A stretch of 64,000 nucleotides of DNA from Chitinophagales bacterium (lineage in GTDB: Bacteria > Bacteroidota > Bacteroidia > Chitinophagales > Saprospiraceae): contig JAKSDI010000019.1 in the NCBI GenBank assembly GCA_022360175.1, positions 1-64,000 of the forward strand. Direction: 5' to 3'. Numbering within the stretch: the stretch's first letter is position 1; the number at the start of each line of letters is the position of its first letter. Positions 37,840 through 47,866 of this stretch are shown one piece after another. The notes beneath the pieces were generated by a model. That model saw nothing but the letters and a program-made list of their open reading frames with translations, was not told where the DNA came from and did no database searches. Both the position numbers and the translations under genes were made by a program.

Positions 37840-38700
37840 CTAATAATATGTCTGTATATTGCTCTTGCGAAGTTCTTGTTCGTACATCGTCTCTATTTTT
37901 TCTTCCAGCAATTGCTCTTTACGGCTTCTTAAAATAACCTTGCTGGCTTGTTCGGCGATATAGGAAAGCGGAGCAATGTCTTTTCTATTTTTCACTTCAA
38001 ATACCTTGAAATAATACTGGTACGACTCATCTCGTTGAATAAAATCTCTCTTTGCACTAATATTGTCAGGAGTAATGGTGCCTTTTGGCATTCCCTGAGC
38101 AACGTCTTCTATTTTGTACCATGCATCTTTATCGAGTAAAAAAGCTTCTGCATGTTGATTACAATATGGTATCAATTCTGCTGTATTATCTTCTCCCACA
38201 TTATTCCATAGCATTTGTAGTTTTTCAGATTCTGGTACCGGTAGCGGTACTTTAATGAAAAAACAACGGGCTATAGTCGTTTCCAGTTGATACTGCTCCT
38301 TATTTTTTTCATAAAATTCAGCTAGCTCTTTCTGAGTAATTACAGAATCGAGATCTGTTTCGATTAATATTTTTTCATAATTATGCCTAATCAAAGAAGC
38401 TCTATAATCCCTTACTAGCTTATCAATATTCAAATCACTGGGAATATTTCGTTCTGCTTCGTGCAACAACAGAGCATCTCTAATCCAGCGTTGAGAATAT
38501 ACCCTTATAATATCCAGGCTATCTTCAGTATGAATCCCTTCCGGAAACATGCCATCCAATTCGGATAGATACAAGGATTTATTGTGCACTTTGGCAATCA
38601 ACTGATCCTCTTCTGTGCCTGTTCCAGCATCTTCGCTAGAACAGGCTACAGAACAGATCATCAAACACAAGCTGTATATATAGAGAATGTGTTTAGTCAT
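37840..38700 (-). CDS. SurA-N/parvulin-like lipoprotein, probably non-catalytic
   Basis: A 286-residue lipoprotein with lipobox VACS. The helical region (about 35-130, LYLSELDGMFPEG to YEKILIE) resembles the chaperone part of SurA/PrsA, and a weak parvulin-like segment follows (KELAEFYEKNKEQYQLETTIARCFFIK). The GGDLGW-type parvulin core of its neighbours is missing, so I read it as a foldase without isomerase activity. Its start overlaps the end of the upstream gene by 8 bases, placing it firmly in the same operon. Confidence 0.78.
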   Translation of the reverse strand: MTKHILYIYSLCLMICSVACSSEDAGTGTEEDQLIAKVHNKSLYLSELDGMFPEGIHTEDSLDIIRVYSQRWIRDALLLHEAERNIPSDLNIDKLVRDYRASLIRHNYEKILIETDLDSVITQKELAEFYEKNKEQYQLETTIARCFFIKVPLPVPESEKLQMLWNNVGEDNTAELIPYCNQHAEAFLLDKDAWYKIEDVAQGMPKGTITPDNISAKRDFIQRDESYQYYFKVFEVKNRKDIAPLSYIAEQASKVILRSRKEQLLEEKIETMYEQELRKSNIQTYY

Positions 38701-40669
38701 TCAAAATCATATTTTCAAAAACCTTCTTGTCGATATCAACATCATACTCTTTACGAAGTTGTTCAACCCACTTTTCTTCGAGGTAATCCTGATAATCCGC
38801 TACGATATAACCTCTTGCCTCATCCAGTGTTTTAAGAGATTCTGGCAAAATGTTCTCTATTTTAGAAAAAGTGATGGTCTTACTGCGAGGATCTTCCTCC
38901 GATTGAGACATAGCACTTTCTTTCCAGTCCATATTCTTGAAATCCGGATAAATATCTCGCTCCATCGTTTTTAGTTCATGGCGCAAAATTGGAATCTCCC
39001 CTGTATTGTATTTTTGAACCACCTCTTCTGGTGAATGCTTTTTCACATAATCACGTACTTCGTCCAGTTTTTCACGGTGATTGCTCATCAACTTGTAAAT
39101 ACTGGTTTCCGCACGTTCTTTCCAGCGATACTTACCTTTTATATCCTCATAGAATTTAGCCAGGCCTACAGAGTCTTGAGAAGCTTTATCCCATACTAAC
39201 ATTTTGGTAGCTTCAAATAACAAGATCCCCTCTTCATACTCTCTCATCAGTGACTTGAAATCAGGATATTTTTTCTCTAATTGCAATTCTTCATACTTCA
39301 TGCAATTTTCGTTTAGGAAATCCTGATATAATACATCTACTGCTGTACTTACATCTGATGTACGTCCCATACGAATACGCTTACGAGAGGATCTGCCAAG
39401 ATATCCTGCAAACTCACCCAAAGTAGCCTTATAGTCATTACCCAAAGAAAATAAGACCTCATCAGATTTATCTTTTGGTGCCTTCCATCGGAAAGTCAGG
39501 AAAGTATCTGTCAATGTTTCTTCAAATTTAGCCAGCACCATCGGATACTCTTTCAAGCCAGCGTCCTTCTTAATTCTTTCAACCATAGCATCCTTAGATT
39601 GCTGGAACCTGCTATCTTTTTTAATCAGGTTTTCTAAACGACCCTTGTCGATGTCATAAGGTTGTATGCCTCTTAAAGAAACTCTTTTAATTATGTGATA
39701 TCCTACACTGGTTTTTACTGGCTTGGTGATATCGTTATCATTACGCAAGGAAAAAATAGCATCTTCAAAATCTTTGGAATACTTATTGATACCAAAAAAT
39801 CCGATATAACCGCCTTTATAATTAGTACGGGTATCTTCAGAATATTTTTTTGCTAACTCATCAAAATCAGCACCATTTTTAATAGCATTATAAAGGCTAT
39901 CTGCTAATTTTTTTACCGATGCTTCATCTTTATCCGCTGTACGAAGCAGAATATGTGCAGCCTCTATTTCTCCGCGAGCAGGGCGACGAGCATGTACCTT
40001 AAGAACATGATAACCTGCCTGCGTACGTACTGGCTCCTGGTATTCATTTATTTTGCCCTCATAAGCAGCCGTTTCCAAACCGTAAAATCCATTTGGGAAA
40101 AGAACCGTCACATAGCCTATTCTTCCACCATTATTCTTGGCAGATTTATCAGCAGATTCAGCTTTTGCAATTGCCGCAAAATCTTCTCCTCCTTTTACGC
40201 GCTTAAGAATAGCATTTGCCTTATCCATAGCCGCTTTTTCCTCTTCTTGTGTTGCTTCTGGGGATACCGCAATTAGTATATGACTAATATCTACATCTTG
40301 CTTGCTGCGTTCATAAGCTTCACGAATAAGACGCTCCGTCACTTCCTTATCAATGAGATAGGAATCAGCCGATTGACGACGGTAACCTGCCAACTCATTT
40401 TTTAATTGAGGAATAGTATCCAATTGCATGTCCTTTGCCTTGCGAACCTTCAACTTGAATTTGACATACAAATCAAGGTACTCTTCCAATGACTTTTTCG
40501 AAAAAGTAGCCTGCTTACCATTCGTTTTAGTATAGATATACTCGAATTCAGATTTATATACAGGTTTTCCATCTACTGAAAACAAAACAGGATCATTTCC
40601 TTGCTGTCCCCACATTAGAAGAGGCAATACTAAGCCCGTTATCAGTAAGAGAACATAGCGTTTTACCAT
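38693..40669 (-). CDS. Large peptidyl-prolyl isomerase with two parvulin domains
   Basis: A 658-residue secreted foldase. I chose ATG 40669 (MVKRYVLLLITG) because it gives a clean signal peptide; an in-frame ATG at 40696 adds nine residues. SurA/PpiD-like helices (about 20-115) are followed by parvulin domains at about 122-225 (VDISHILIAVSPEA, GGEDFAAIAKAESAD, GGRIGYV) and about 232-335 (IEAAHILLRTADK, GADFDELAKKYSED, GGYIGFFG). A long helical C-terminal half follows. First gene of the three-gene foldase operon. Confidence 0.9.
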   Translation of the reverse strand: MVKRYVLLLITGLVLPLLMWGQQGNDPVLFSVDGKPVYKSEFEYIYTKTNGKQATFSKKSLEEYLDLYVKFKLKVRKAKDMQLDTIPQLKNELAGYRRQSADSYLIDKEVTERLIREAYERSKQDVDISHILIAVSPEATQEEEKAAMDKANAILKRVKGGEDFAAIAKAESADKSAKNNGGRIGYVTVLFPNGFYGLETAAYEGKINEYQEPVRTQAGYHVLKVHARRPARGEIEAAHILLRTADKDEASVKKLADSLYNAIKNGADFDELAKKYSEDTRTNYKGGYIGFFGINKYSKDFEDAIFSLRNDNDITKPVKTSVGYHIIKRVSLRGIQPYDIDKGRLENLIKKDSRFQQSKDAMVERIKKDAGLKEYPMVLAKFEETLTDTFLTFRWKAPKDKSDEVLFSLGNDYKATLGEFAGYLGRSSRKRIRMGRTSDVSTAVDVLYQDFLNENCMKYEELQLEKKYPDFKSLMREYEEGILLFEATKMLVWDKASQDSVGLAKFYEDIKGKYRWKERAETSIYKLMSNHREKLDEVRDYVKKHSPEEVVQKYNTGEIPILRHELKTMERDIYPDFKNMDWKESAMSQSEEDPRSKTITFSKIENILPESLKTLDEARGYIVADYQDYLEEKWVEQLRKEYDVDIDKKVFENMILND

Positions 40670-40815
40670 TGTTATTATATTTTTTGTATTAAACATTATA
40701 TATCAATCCACCAGAGAAACCAGGTCTCTGTATTTTCAAACTTCGCAAAATTAGTAAAATATAACCTTCTTTGACAATTCTCTCTGGAAATGATAGTCGT
40801 TGGTCGGCATCCTCT

Positions 40816-43281
40816 CTATTCCTGTACATATACACGACGGACCCTTGGTGCAATTTGAGCAAATACCTCATATGGGATAGTGCCTATTGCTTCCGCCAAA
40901 TGCTGAACAGGCCATTCTTCACCAAAAATGATTGCCTGATCTCCTTCTTTTGCATCGGGAATATTAGTAATATCAACCATGCACATATCCATACATATAT
41001 TACCAATAGTAGGTGCTTTTTTCCCTTTTATCAATACTGAAAACTGCCCGTTTCCACATTTTCTTGGTAAACCATCAGCATATCCAATAGACAAAGTAGC
41101 GATTCTGGTAGCTCGTTCTACTCTCCCCTTTCTACTATATCCTACACTATTGGCAGCTTCTATATCTTTAATCTGGGAGATACGGGCACTAAGCCTTAAT
41201 ACATTCTGCAATTCGTTCTGAATCATACCTCCACCATCTACTCCATAGGCGCCAATGCCCAATCTAACCATATCCATCTGATATTGCGGAAAACGCAATA
41301 TCCCTGAACTATTAAGGATGTGCTGTATGGGGCGATATTTCAGTGAAAGGGCAATCCGCTCATACATATCTTGATACTGATGATACTGATGTTTCGTATA
41401 AGCATCATGTTCTGCAGATTCACTTCCTGCCAAATGAGAAAAGATAGACATCACTTTTAATTGAGTATTACCATGCAAGACGCTTATCAGTTCGTCAATG
41501 TCAGATGCAGCAAAACCTAAGCGGTGCATCCCAGTATCTAATTTCAGGTGAATAGGCACTTGTTTTTGCAAGCTTCCTGTGAAATTAGCAAAAGCTCTCA
41601 AGAGGCGTATGCTATAGATTTCGGGTTCTAACTCATAACGTAATATGCTATCAAAAACTGCTTCTTCAGGATTAAGTACCAAAATTGGCAAACGTATGCC
41701 TCCTTCCCTCAACTCAATCCCTTCATCAGCATAGGCAACCGCTAAATAATCTATCTTGTGAAATGCAAGTGCCCTTGCGATCTCTATACTACCACTACCA
41801 TATGCTGCTGCTTTTACCATTAACATCATACGTGTAGTGGGCTTAATATATTTTTGATAAACCCTAATATTATGAATAAGTGCATTAATATTTACTTCCA
41901 ATTGCGTTTGATGCACTTTATGCGATAAACGCTGAGCAATACGTTCAAAACCAAAAACTCTTGCTCCTTTAATCAAAAGGACTTCTGACTGAAACGTATT
42001 ATGTTGCTGTTGAGAAAGGAAATCCTCGGTCGTATCAAAATGATTCCAACGGATATCCACATCAAGTATTGATACCATCTGCTTAATTCCACTGCCTATC
42101 GCAACAAGCTTCTGAAAACGATACTTCTTTAGTAAACCTGCAACGATCTGATACAATTGCTCATTGGTCCTGCCACTCTGTAATATATCGGATAAAATAG
42201 CGGCCTTGTTCTGATTTGGAAATTGGCGGTTGGTAAATTCTAATGCAGCTTCCAATCCATCTAAATCTGCATTATAACTATCATTTACAAGAATACATTG
42301 ATTAATTCCGGGCCGGATTTCTAAACGCATACTAACTTGTTCAAGTCCTGCCAGGCGCTGAATAATCTTTTCTGAGGGGTATCCCTTCCATTTCAATAAA
42401 CACCAACAATGCATTGCATTTTCTATAGATGCTTCATCAGTGAATGGAATAACTACTTTTTCCTCTTTCCCTTCCGTAGTAGCAGTGATAGTTGTACGAA
42501 AAGCTTCCTGTTCTATGGTTCTAATACATATATTTGCATCTCGACTTTTCCCCCATGTATAAACAGGAATACGTTGCTCAATAACTGCTTTATCGATTAC
42601 CTCATGATCTTTACAATAAATGAGCCTTTCAACCTTTGTAAAAAGCTTCAGTTTTTCATTTACTTTTTGTTGAAGTGAAGCAAATCCTTCACTATGGGCT
42701 TGCCCAATATTAGCAAAAATACCAATGGAAGGTAGCATCAAAAATGCCAGGTTTTCCATTTCATCTACTTGTGAAATTCCTGCTTCAAAAATACCTAAAT
42801 CGTGCTGTTTTTTTAATTGCCAAACCGATAAGGGCACTCCTATTTGAGAATTGAAACTTTTAGGGCTACGACAGATATGATAATCCTGATGTAACAGCTG
42901 AAAAAGCCATTCCTTAATAATGGTTTTCCCATTACTTCCTGTTATCCCTATTATCGGAATATGAAAATGTTTTCTATGATGACGTCCAATCCGTTGTAAT
43001 GCTTTTATCGTATTATCAACTTCAAAGAAGTTAGCATCATGAAATAAGTGTTGATTTTTAATTTTCTGGCTAACCACAAAATGACGAACACCTGCATCGT
43101 ATAAAATCCCTATATAATCATGTCCATTATGATGTAAGCCAGGTATTGCAAAAAATAAGGTTCCCGCTCCATCGTGTAAGTTCCGGCTATCAGTAAGAAT
43201 CTCATGAATTTGTCCTAATAAGCCTTTTTGCTGCCATTTTGCGTTTAGAATATCTTTTAAGGATACTGTGTTATACTTCAT
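40816..43281 (-). CDS. Bifunctional MurF ligase / alanine racemase
   Basis: An 821-residue fusion acting in peptidoglycan precursor synthesis. The N-terminal half is MurF-like (UDP-MurNAc-tripeptide plus D-Ala-D-Ala): ATP loop GITGSNGKT (about 114-122) and the ligase domain with NDSYNAD. The C-terminal half (about 450-821) is a fold-III alanine racemase: PLP lysine in MVKAAAYGSG, and NSVGYSR and GYADGLPRKCG as the second catalytic region. Fusing the enzyme that makes D-alanine to the one that adds D-Ala-D-Ala is known in Bacteroidota. ATG 43281 is preferred; 43299 adds six residues. A TAnnTTTG box lies upstream at 43316. Confidence 0.95.
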   Translation of the reverse strand: MKYNTVSLKDILNAKWQQKGLLGQIHEILTDSRNLHDGAGTLFFAIPGLHHNGHDYIGILYDAGVRHFVVSQKIKNQHLFHDANFFEVDNTIKALQRIGRHHRKHFHIPIIGITGSNGKTIIKEWLFQLLHQDYHICRSPKSFNSQIGVPLSVWQLKKQHDLGIFEAGISQVDEMENLAFLMLPSIGIFANIGQAHSEGFASLQQKVNEKLKLFTKVERLIYCKDHEVIDKAVIEQRIPVYTWGKSRDANICIRTIEQEAFRTTITATTEGKEEKVVIPFTDEASIENAMHCWCLLKWKGYPSEKIIQRLAGLEQVSMRLEIRPGINQCILVNDSYNADLDGLEAALEFTNRQFPNQNKAAILSDILQSGRTNEQLYQIVAGLLKKYRFQKLVAIGSGIKQMVSILDVDIRWNHFDTTEDFLSQQQHNTFQSEVLLIKGARVFGFERIAQRLSHKVHQTQLEVNINALIHNIRVYQKYIKPTTRMMLMVKAAAYGSGSIEIARALAFHKIDYLAVAYADEGIELREGGIRLPILVLNPEEAVFDSILRYELEPEIYSIRLLRAFANFTGSLQKQVPIHLKLDTGMHRLGFAASDIDELISVLHGNTQLKVMSIFSHLAGSESAEHDAYTKHQYHQYQDMYERIALSLKYRPIQHILNSSGILRFPQYQMDMVRLGIGAYGVDGGGMIQNELQNVLRLSARISQIKDIEAANSVGYSRKGRVERATRIATLSIGYADGLPRKCGNGQFSVLIKGKKAPTIGNICMDMCMVDITNIPDAKEGDQAIIFGEEWPVQHLAEAIGTIPYEVFAQIAPRVRRVYVQE

Positions 43282-43315
43282 TCTGATATTTATAATCAAT
43301 TCAATTCACCCCACT

Positions 43316-43323
43316 CAAATCTA
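43316..43323 (-). promoter_or_regulatory. Putative promoter -7 box for murF-alr
   Basis: TAGATTTG on the minus strand fits the Bacteroidota TAnnTTTG consensus and lies 34 bases upstream of ATG 43281. No convincing -33 box at the usual spacing, so confidence is moderate. Confidence 0.45.
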
Positions 43324-43335
43324 TTTTACTATCAA

Positions 43336-44388
43336 TCAAATAGTTAACCAATCAACAATCAATGCTGCCGATACAGCATATGCACTCGCTTCATCCGGTT
43401 TAAGGCTATCATTACGATTGGTAGAATACCTTCTTTTGAATCCTTGTTTAGTAATCATTTCCTGGCTATGAGTTCGAATTTTTTTTGCCATCCCTTTCAT
43501 GTCGTATCTCAACAAACCCTGATAAAGCAACCAATTAAGTTCCAACATTATTGCCTTTTCCTTTGTATCCTGAAGATTAAAGATTGGACAAAGATAATCA
43601 GGGCCTATTTCACCACCAAAAGCATCTCCAGCCAGCGTCAATAAGAGCATTTCTGCTTGCTCCTGAACCGGAACTTCACCACACATTGGCATCAAACCAA
43701 TAGCTGTTATAGCGGCTGTTAGTTCATTATTAATCAGATCAAATGACTGATATATACCTATAGCGTTATTCCACAGTTTTTCATTAAAAGTATAAATACC
43801 TAACTCATGCCAATTTAGGGGCTCACTAATATCTGCATTTATAATGCTCCCCAACTGTATTAAACATTCATTAGACCATATTAATAAAGTATTATATAAT
43901 GGTTCCTGAAGGCAGACACTACTCACATCTCCATCATTATTTTTTTTCCAGCTTGGCCAATCCAGTGTTTCAAATGGATGCTTGATGCTAATAAGCCCTT
44001 CTTCTTCAGGATCATTATTATCATATAAATAGCGATGCCATTCGATGATCTTTGGATATAATTGTATTAGTATCGCCCGCCCTTTTTTCTTATCAGCTAT
44101 AGCATCGTACAATTTCCAAAGCATTATACCCTGGATGGGTGGACTTACAATATCTAAGTTCGTTGAATTAATGCGATCAGGCAACATGCCATTATCCAGT
44201 TGAGTACTGAATAGGTACTCTAGCAATCGTACGGCTTTGTCTACATCAATCTGTGCATATCCTGGTATCAGTAAACTAATTTCCCAATTACTATATTTTT
44301 GGTATACATCAGGTATTTCGCTAGCATGCCCTTCCCAGAATTGCTGTAATTTTTTTTTGGCTGCCTCTAGTAATTTTTCATCCATCAT
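43336..44388 (-). CDS. GH63/MGH1-like (alpha/alpha)6-barrel protein
   Basis: A 350-residue protein with no signal peptide. Motifs resemble the glucosidase/trehalase-type six-hairpin barrel of the MGH1-like group: GMLPDRINSTNLDIVSPPIQG near 95, HPFETLDWPSW near 140 (compare HPWES...DNSP, where the Asp is the usual acid), and LNWLLYQGLLRYDMKGMA near 290. The late segment that normally carries the base (Y-E-Y-F) reads GFKRRYSTN here, so the second catalytic carboxylate may be missing. It is therefore either diverged in specificity or a non-enzymatic homolog. Substrate unknown. It lies 54 bases upstream of murF-alr on the same strand. Confidence 0.7.
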   Translation of the reverse strand: MMDEKLLEAAKKKLQQFWEGHASEIPDVYQKYSNWEISLLIPGYAQIDVDKAVRLLEYLFSTQLDNGMLPDRINSTNLDIVSPPIQGIMLWKLYDAIADKKKGRAILIQLYPKIIEWHRYLYDNNDPEEEGLISIKHPFETLDWPSWKKNNDGDVSSVCLQEPLYNTLLIWSNECLIQLGSIINADISEPLNWHELGIYTFNEKLWNNAIGIYQSFDLINNELTAAITAIGLMPMCGEVPVQEQAEMLLLTLAGDAFGGEIGPDYLCPIFNLQDTKEKAIMLELNWLLYQGLLRYDMKGMAKKIRTHSQEMITKQGFKRRYSTNRNDSLKPDEASAYAVSAALIVDWLTI

Positions 44389-44470
44389 TATACATTCTAT
44401 GGAGTCCTTTCAAAACAATTTCTACTATAAAGTCAGCAAATAATACGGTTTAAATATGTTTTGTGTTGCA

Positions 44471-45562
44471 TCATAATAATTTGGTAAAGCGTGTAAAATC
44501 TATCAATTTACGCTCTGAGGCATGGATGGCAGCATTACTGAAATTCTTTACCAGGCATAAATCGGTACCTGTATTGGTAATCAATTCTTGTATTTTCCGC
44601 CTGCGCCTGTTCGACTCTACATCTCTTATATAGATACCTATAATTCGATCTGGATATTCTTCTGCTACCGCCTGATATATATATGGATCTTTTTCACCAC
44701 TATCGCCAATTAATACGAACGGCAGCTTAGGGTATGCTGCCATTATTTGTAAAATGCTCTGATGTTTATATCCATATTTTGCTTTAGGTTTTTCCTCATA
44801 AGGGAGTCCAAAATCACGAAGTAATAAAGGGCCTTTCGGCAAATTATTTAAATACAGAAATTCAACGAGTAGATCGTACAAATTCCAGGGGCTGTTAGAT
44901 ACGTAAAATACGGGATTAACCGGGCTAATATTATTGCCATACTCCAAGCTTTTATAAAAAGCACTTGCTTCACTAATCGCCTGGCGTCGAGCGGCATTTT
45001 TAAATAATGTATGGTATAACAACTTCAATTTCAATAAAGAAGTAACATCTGTTTTCAGAATAGTATCATCTATATCACTAATCACACCATATTGTGCCTG
45101 AGGAGGAGGAACCAGGTATTCTACTGTAAATACTTTTCCTTCCACTTTTTGCTTAGGGTCATTAATCTGAACCTTGGCATGCCTCCATTTCTGGCCTGCT
45201 AAATGATTTTGAACACTAAGTGGCGTATGAAGCGTGAAATATCCTTCTTTATCAGATTGTATGGAAAATTTCTCCTCTCCCAGGCTAATATTTAAACTTG
45301 CAAAACGAATTTCTTTACTTCCGAAGCGTTTATAATTATTAATCAATGTCCGCCATTTAGAATCCTGTATGGATGTAATAATACCCCTGTCTCTTAAAAC
45401 TCTCCCTTTCAACCATACCCAATTATAGCTACCATATCCCCAATAATCCATAACAATAAGGGGTCCTTTATTTTTTCTCCCTCGCAACCAGCGAATGCCT
45501 TTACGTAAAATATCCAACAACTCGTTTAGCTGTAATAATAATTTCACAATCTGTTTTCGCAC
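44471..45562 (-). CDS. App1-like phosphatidate phosphatase domain protein (DUF2183)
   Basis: A 363-residue protein. An N-terminal beta-rich region (about 30-150) precedes the App1/DUF2183 catalytic domain (about 155-325). The HAD-type nucleophile motif DIDDTI (about 161-166) is intact; other family segments are FYVSNSPWNLYDLL, LRDFG and FVLIGDSGEKDPYIY. Homologs dephosphorylate phosphatidate or related lipids. No signal peptide is clear; the basic N-terminus suggests contact with the membrane surface. It is separated from the GH63-like gene by 82 bases on the same strand. Confidence 0.87.
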   Translation of the reverse strand: MRKQIVKLLLQLNELLDILRKGIRWLRGRKNKGPLIVMDYWGYGSYNWVWLKGRVLRDRGIITSIQDSKWRTLINNYKRFGSKEIRFASLNISLGEEKFSIQSDKEGYFTLHTPLSVQNHLAGQKWRHAKVQINDPKQKVEGKVFTVEYLVPPPQAQYGVISDIDDTILKTDVTSLLKLKLLYHTLFKNAARRQAISEASAFYKSLEYGNNISPVNPVFYVSNSPWNLYDLLVEFLYLNNLPKGPLLLRDFGLPYEEKPKAKYGYKHQSILQIMAAYPKLPFVLIGDSGEKDPYIYQAVAEEYPDRIIGIYIRDVESNRRRRKIQELITNTGTDLCLVKNFSNAAIHASERKLIDFTRFTKLL

Positions 45563-45654
45563 AGTTTTTGCTCATAAATATACTAAAGGACAAGGCTCTT
45601 TCTTAAAAAAAATAGACGAGGCTAATAAAATTTAAACAGCTTCATAGAAGAAAC

Positions 45655-45662
45655 TATCTTTG
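45655..45662 (+). promoter_or_regulatory. Putative promoter -7 box for phzF
   Basis: TATCTTTG matches TAnnTTTG and sits 14 bases before the phzF ATG, with TTTAAAC about 17 bases further upstream as a possible -33 element. Confidence 0.55.
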
Positions 45663-45675
45663 CGAAAAACAACAT

Positions 45676-46464
45676 ATGCAAATCTCCCTTTATCAGGCAG
45701 ATGCCTTTACTGATGTTCTATTTGGCGGCAACCCTGCAGCAGTATGCCCATTAGACAGGTGGTTGTCTGATGAATTATTACAAGCGATCGCTGCTGAAAA
45801 CAATCTGTCAGAAACAGCTTTTATTGTCCCAAAAGGAAAGGATTATCACATCAGGTGGTTTACGCCTACTACGGAGGTAGACCTTTGTGGGCATGCAACT
45901 TTGGCTAGTGCTCATGTCCTTTATACCCATTTGGGAGAAACTGCTGCTACTCTACATTTCGAATCCCGTAGTGGCCAATTGAGTGTTAGTCTGGATGGTG
46001 GGTTATATATCATGGATTTTCCCGTTGATATGCTCGAACCTACCCTTGCTCCTACTGTATTGAAAAAAGCATTGGCTATTGAGCCAACAGATGTATTTGT
46101 GGGTAGAGATGATTATCTGATTGTTGTAGATTCTCAAGAAACAATAGAAGCATTGGAGCCTGATTTTAGAATGCTTAAACAGGTTAAAAGCCGGGGCGTT
46201 ATTGTTACAGCTCCTGGAGAAGAGGTAGACTTTGTTTCGCGCTGCTTTTTTCCAAATGCAGGTATAGATGAAGATCCCGTCACTGGTTCAGCGCATACTT
46301 CTATGACTCCTTATTGGGCAGAAAGGCTTTCTAAACAATCTCTAACTGCTCGCCAGCTTTCTAAAAGAGGAGGGCAACTACACTGTACAATGCTCGGTGA
46401 CAGAGTAGCTCTTGCAGGACAAGCTATTACTTTCATGGAAGGAAAAATTTTCATTCCCAATTGA
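45676..46464 (+). CDS. PhzF-family isomerase
   Basis: A 262-residue cytoplasmic enzyme of the PhzF/YddE fold. The catalytic glutamate is in NNLSETAF (about 45-52). FGGNPAAVCPL, WFTPTTEVDLCGHATLA and the late DEDPVTGSAH motif are all present, so the two-domain enzyme is complete. Family members isomerise or epimerise small acids; outside phenazine pathways the substrate is usually unknown, and no phenazine genes are here. It is followed after 22 bases by a trans-sulfuration enzyme gene, likely one operon. Confidence 0.92.
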   Translation: MQISLYQADAFTDVLFGGNPAAVCPLDRWLSDELLQAIAAENNLSETAFIVPKGKDYHIRWFTPTTEVDLCGHATLASAHVLYTHLGETAATLHFESRSGQLSVSLDGGLYIMDFPVDMLEPTLAPTVLKKALAIEPTDVFVGRDDYLIVVDSQETIEALEPDFRMLKQVKSRGVIVTAPGEEVDFVSRCFFPNAGIDEDPVTGSAHTSMTPYWAERLSKQSLTARQLSKRGGQLHCTMLGDRVALAGQAITFMEGKIFIPN

Positions 46465-46486
46465 GAACTTGTTCAATCCCTAAACC

Positions 46487-47674
46487 ATGAATCACGATCA
46501 ACAGCTTAGTGAGATATTAATGCACCTGGGAGAAAATAGGCAGCAGTATTTTAACGCCGTTTCACCTCCGATAATTCAAAGTAGTAATTTTGCTTTTCCA
46601 ACCCTAAATGATTTTCGAAATGCTTTTATTGATGAAGCAAAAAATCATTTATATACGAGAGGAAACAATCCTACTGTTGCAATACTCCGTAAAAAACTAG
46701 CTGCTTTAGAAAAAGCAGAAGATGCCCTGGTTTTTGCCAGCGGCATGGGCGCTATATCTGCTGCTATTTTAAGTCAGGTTAAAGCTGGAAGCCATATCGT
46801 TTGTGTAACTTCCCCCTACTCATGGACCCATCAATTACTAACTAATTATCTACCTCGTTTTAATGTAAGCCATACCTATGTGGATGGTACAAACCCTCAG
46901 GCTATTGAAGCCGCTATCCAACCTAATACGAGTTTACTTTATCTCGAAAGCCCCAACTCACTGACATTTGCACTACAGGATTTAAAAGCTTGCGCAGCAA
47001 TTGCAAAAAAACATGGTATTATAAGTTGTATTGACAACAGTTATGCTTCGCCTATATTTCAACAACCCATTGAATCGGGTATTGATATCGTGGTACATTC
47101 CGGATCTAAATATTTAAATGGGCATAGCGATGTTGTAATGGGAGTACTTTGCAGCAATCAAAAAATGGTTGACCGGATATTTAAAGAAGAATATATGACA
47201 TTTGGAGGTATTCTTTCTCCTCATGATGCATCACTTGCCATCCGAGGATTGCGTACCCTAGAGATAAGAATGCAACGCACCAACCAAAGTGCTATGAAAA
47301 TTGCTCAATTTTTGGAAGCTCATCCAAAAGTTGAAAAAGTCATTCACCCTCATCTTCCTTCTTTCCCTCAATATGAATTAGCGATTAAACAAATGAAGGG
47401 AACCGGAGGCTTATTTTCACTGTTCCTTAAAGCAGGTGAAATTGAACAAGTAGAGCGATTCATTCAACATCTCAACGGCTTTTTGATGGCTGTCTCCTGG
47501 GGAGGGCACGAATCCTTAATTCTTCCAATGGCAGGTTTTTACAAAATTCCTGGTAAAGAAGATTCTACACTTCCCTGGAACCTAGTGAGATTATATATAG
47601 GGCTTGAAGATCCAGATTGGTTGATCGAACAATTGAAAAAAGGATTGGAGGCAATTGGTGATGTAGACATATAG
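46487..47674 (+). CDS. PLP-dependent trans-sulfuration enzyme (Cys/Met metabolism)
   Basis: A 395-residue enzyme of the MetB/MetC/MGL family. It has the RGNNPTV substrate-loop segment, the phosphate-binding region ASGMGAISAA, and the PLP lysine in HSGSKYLNGHSD (about 204-215). The N-terminal part carries YTRGNNPT in place of the commoner YSRxxNPT. Sequence alone does not separate cystathionine gamma-synthase, beta-lyase and methionine gamma-lyase. Beside phzF it may act in amino-acid breakdown. A second family member, metZ, is at 56421. Confidence 0.9.
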   Translation: MNHDQQLSEILMHLGENRQQYFNAVSPPIIQSSNFAFPTLNDFRNAFIDEAKNHLYTRGNNPTVAILRKKLAALEKAEDALVFASGMGAISAAILSQVKAGSHIVCVTSPYSWTHQLLTNYLPRFNVSHTYVDGTNPQAIEAAIQPNTSLLYLESPNSLTFALQDLKACAAIAKKHGIISCIDNSYASPIFQQPIESGIDIVVHSGSKYLNGHSDVVMGVLCSNQKMVDRIFKEEYMTFGGILSPHDASLAIRGLRTLEIRMQRTNQSAMKIAQFLEAHPKVEKVIHPHLPSFPQYELAIKQMKGTGGLFSLFLKAGEIEQVERFIQHLNGFLMAVSWGGHESLILPMAGFYKIPGKEDSTLPWNLVRLYIGLEDPDWLIEQLKKGLEAIGDVDI

Positions 47675-47799
47675 TTAGGGAATGATGTGGTGATTGGTGA
47701 TATCCCAGCTACGCTTATCAGCTACGTCGGGCGAAGAGTGATGTAGAGCAAGGATGTTTAGGTGGTTTAATAGCGTTTAGTGTGGTTTAGAGGAAGGAG

Positions 47800-47863
47800 A
47801 TTCAAGTTTAAATCAAAGCATCTTTGAGTACACTTGCGATTTGATCTTGAGTTTGAATTTGCA
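47800..47863. repeat. Inverted hexamer array, copy 2
   Basis: Left words TTCAAG TTTAAA TCAAAG face right words ending CTTGAG TTTGAA TTTGCA, which can pair as a hairpin. Same family as 16093-16174. It directly precedes a perfect heptamer array. Confidence 0.65.
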
Positions 47864-47866
47864 CCT

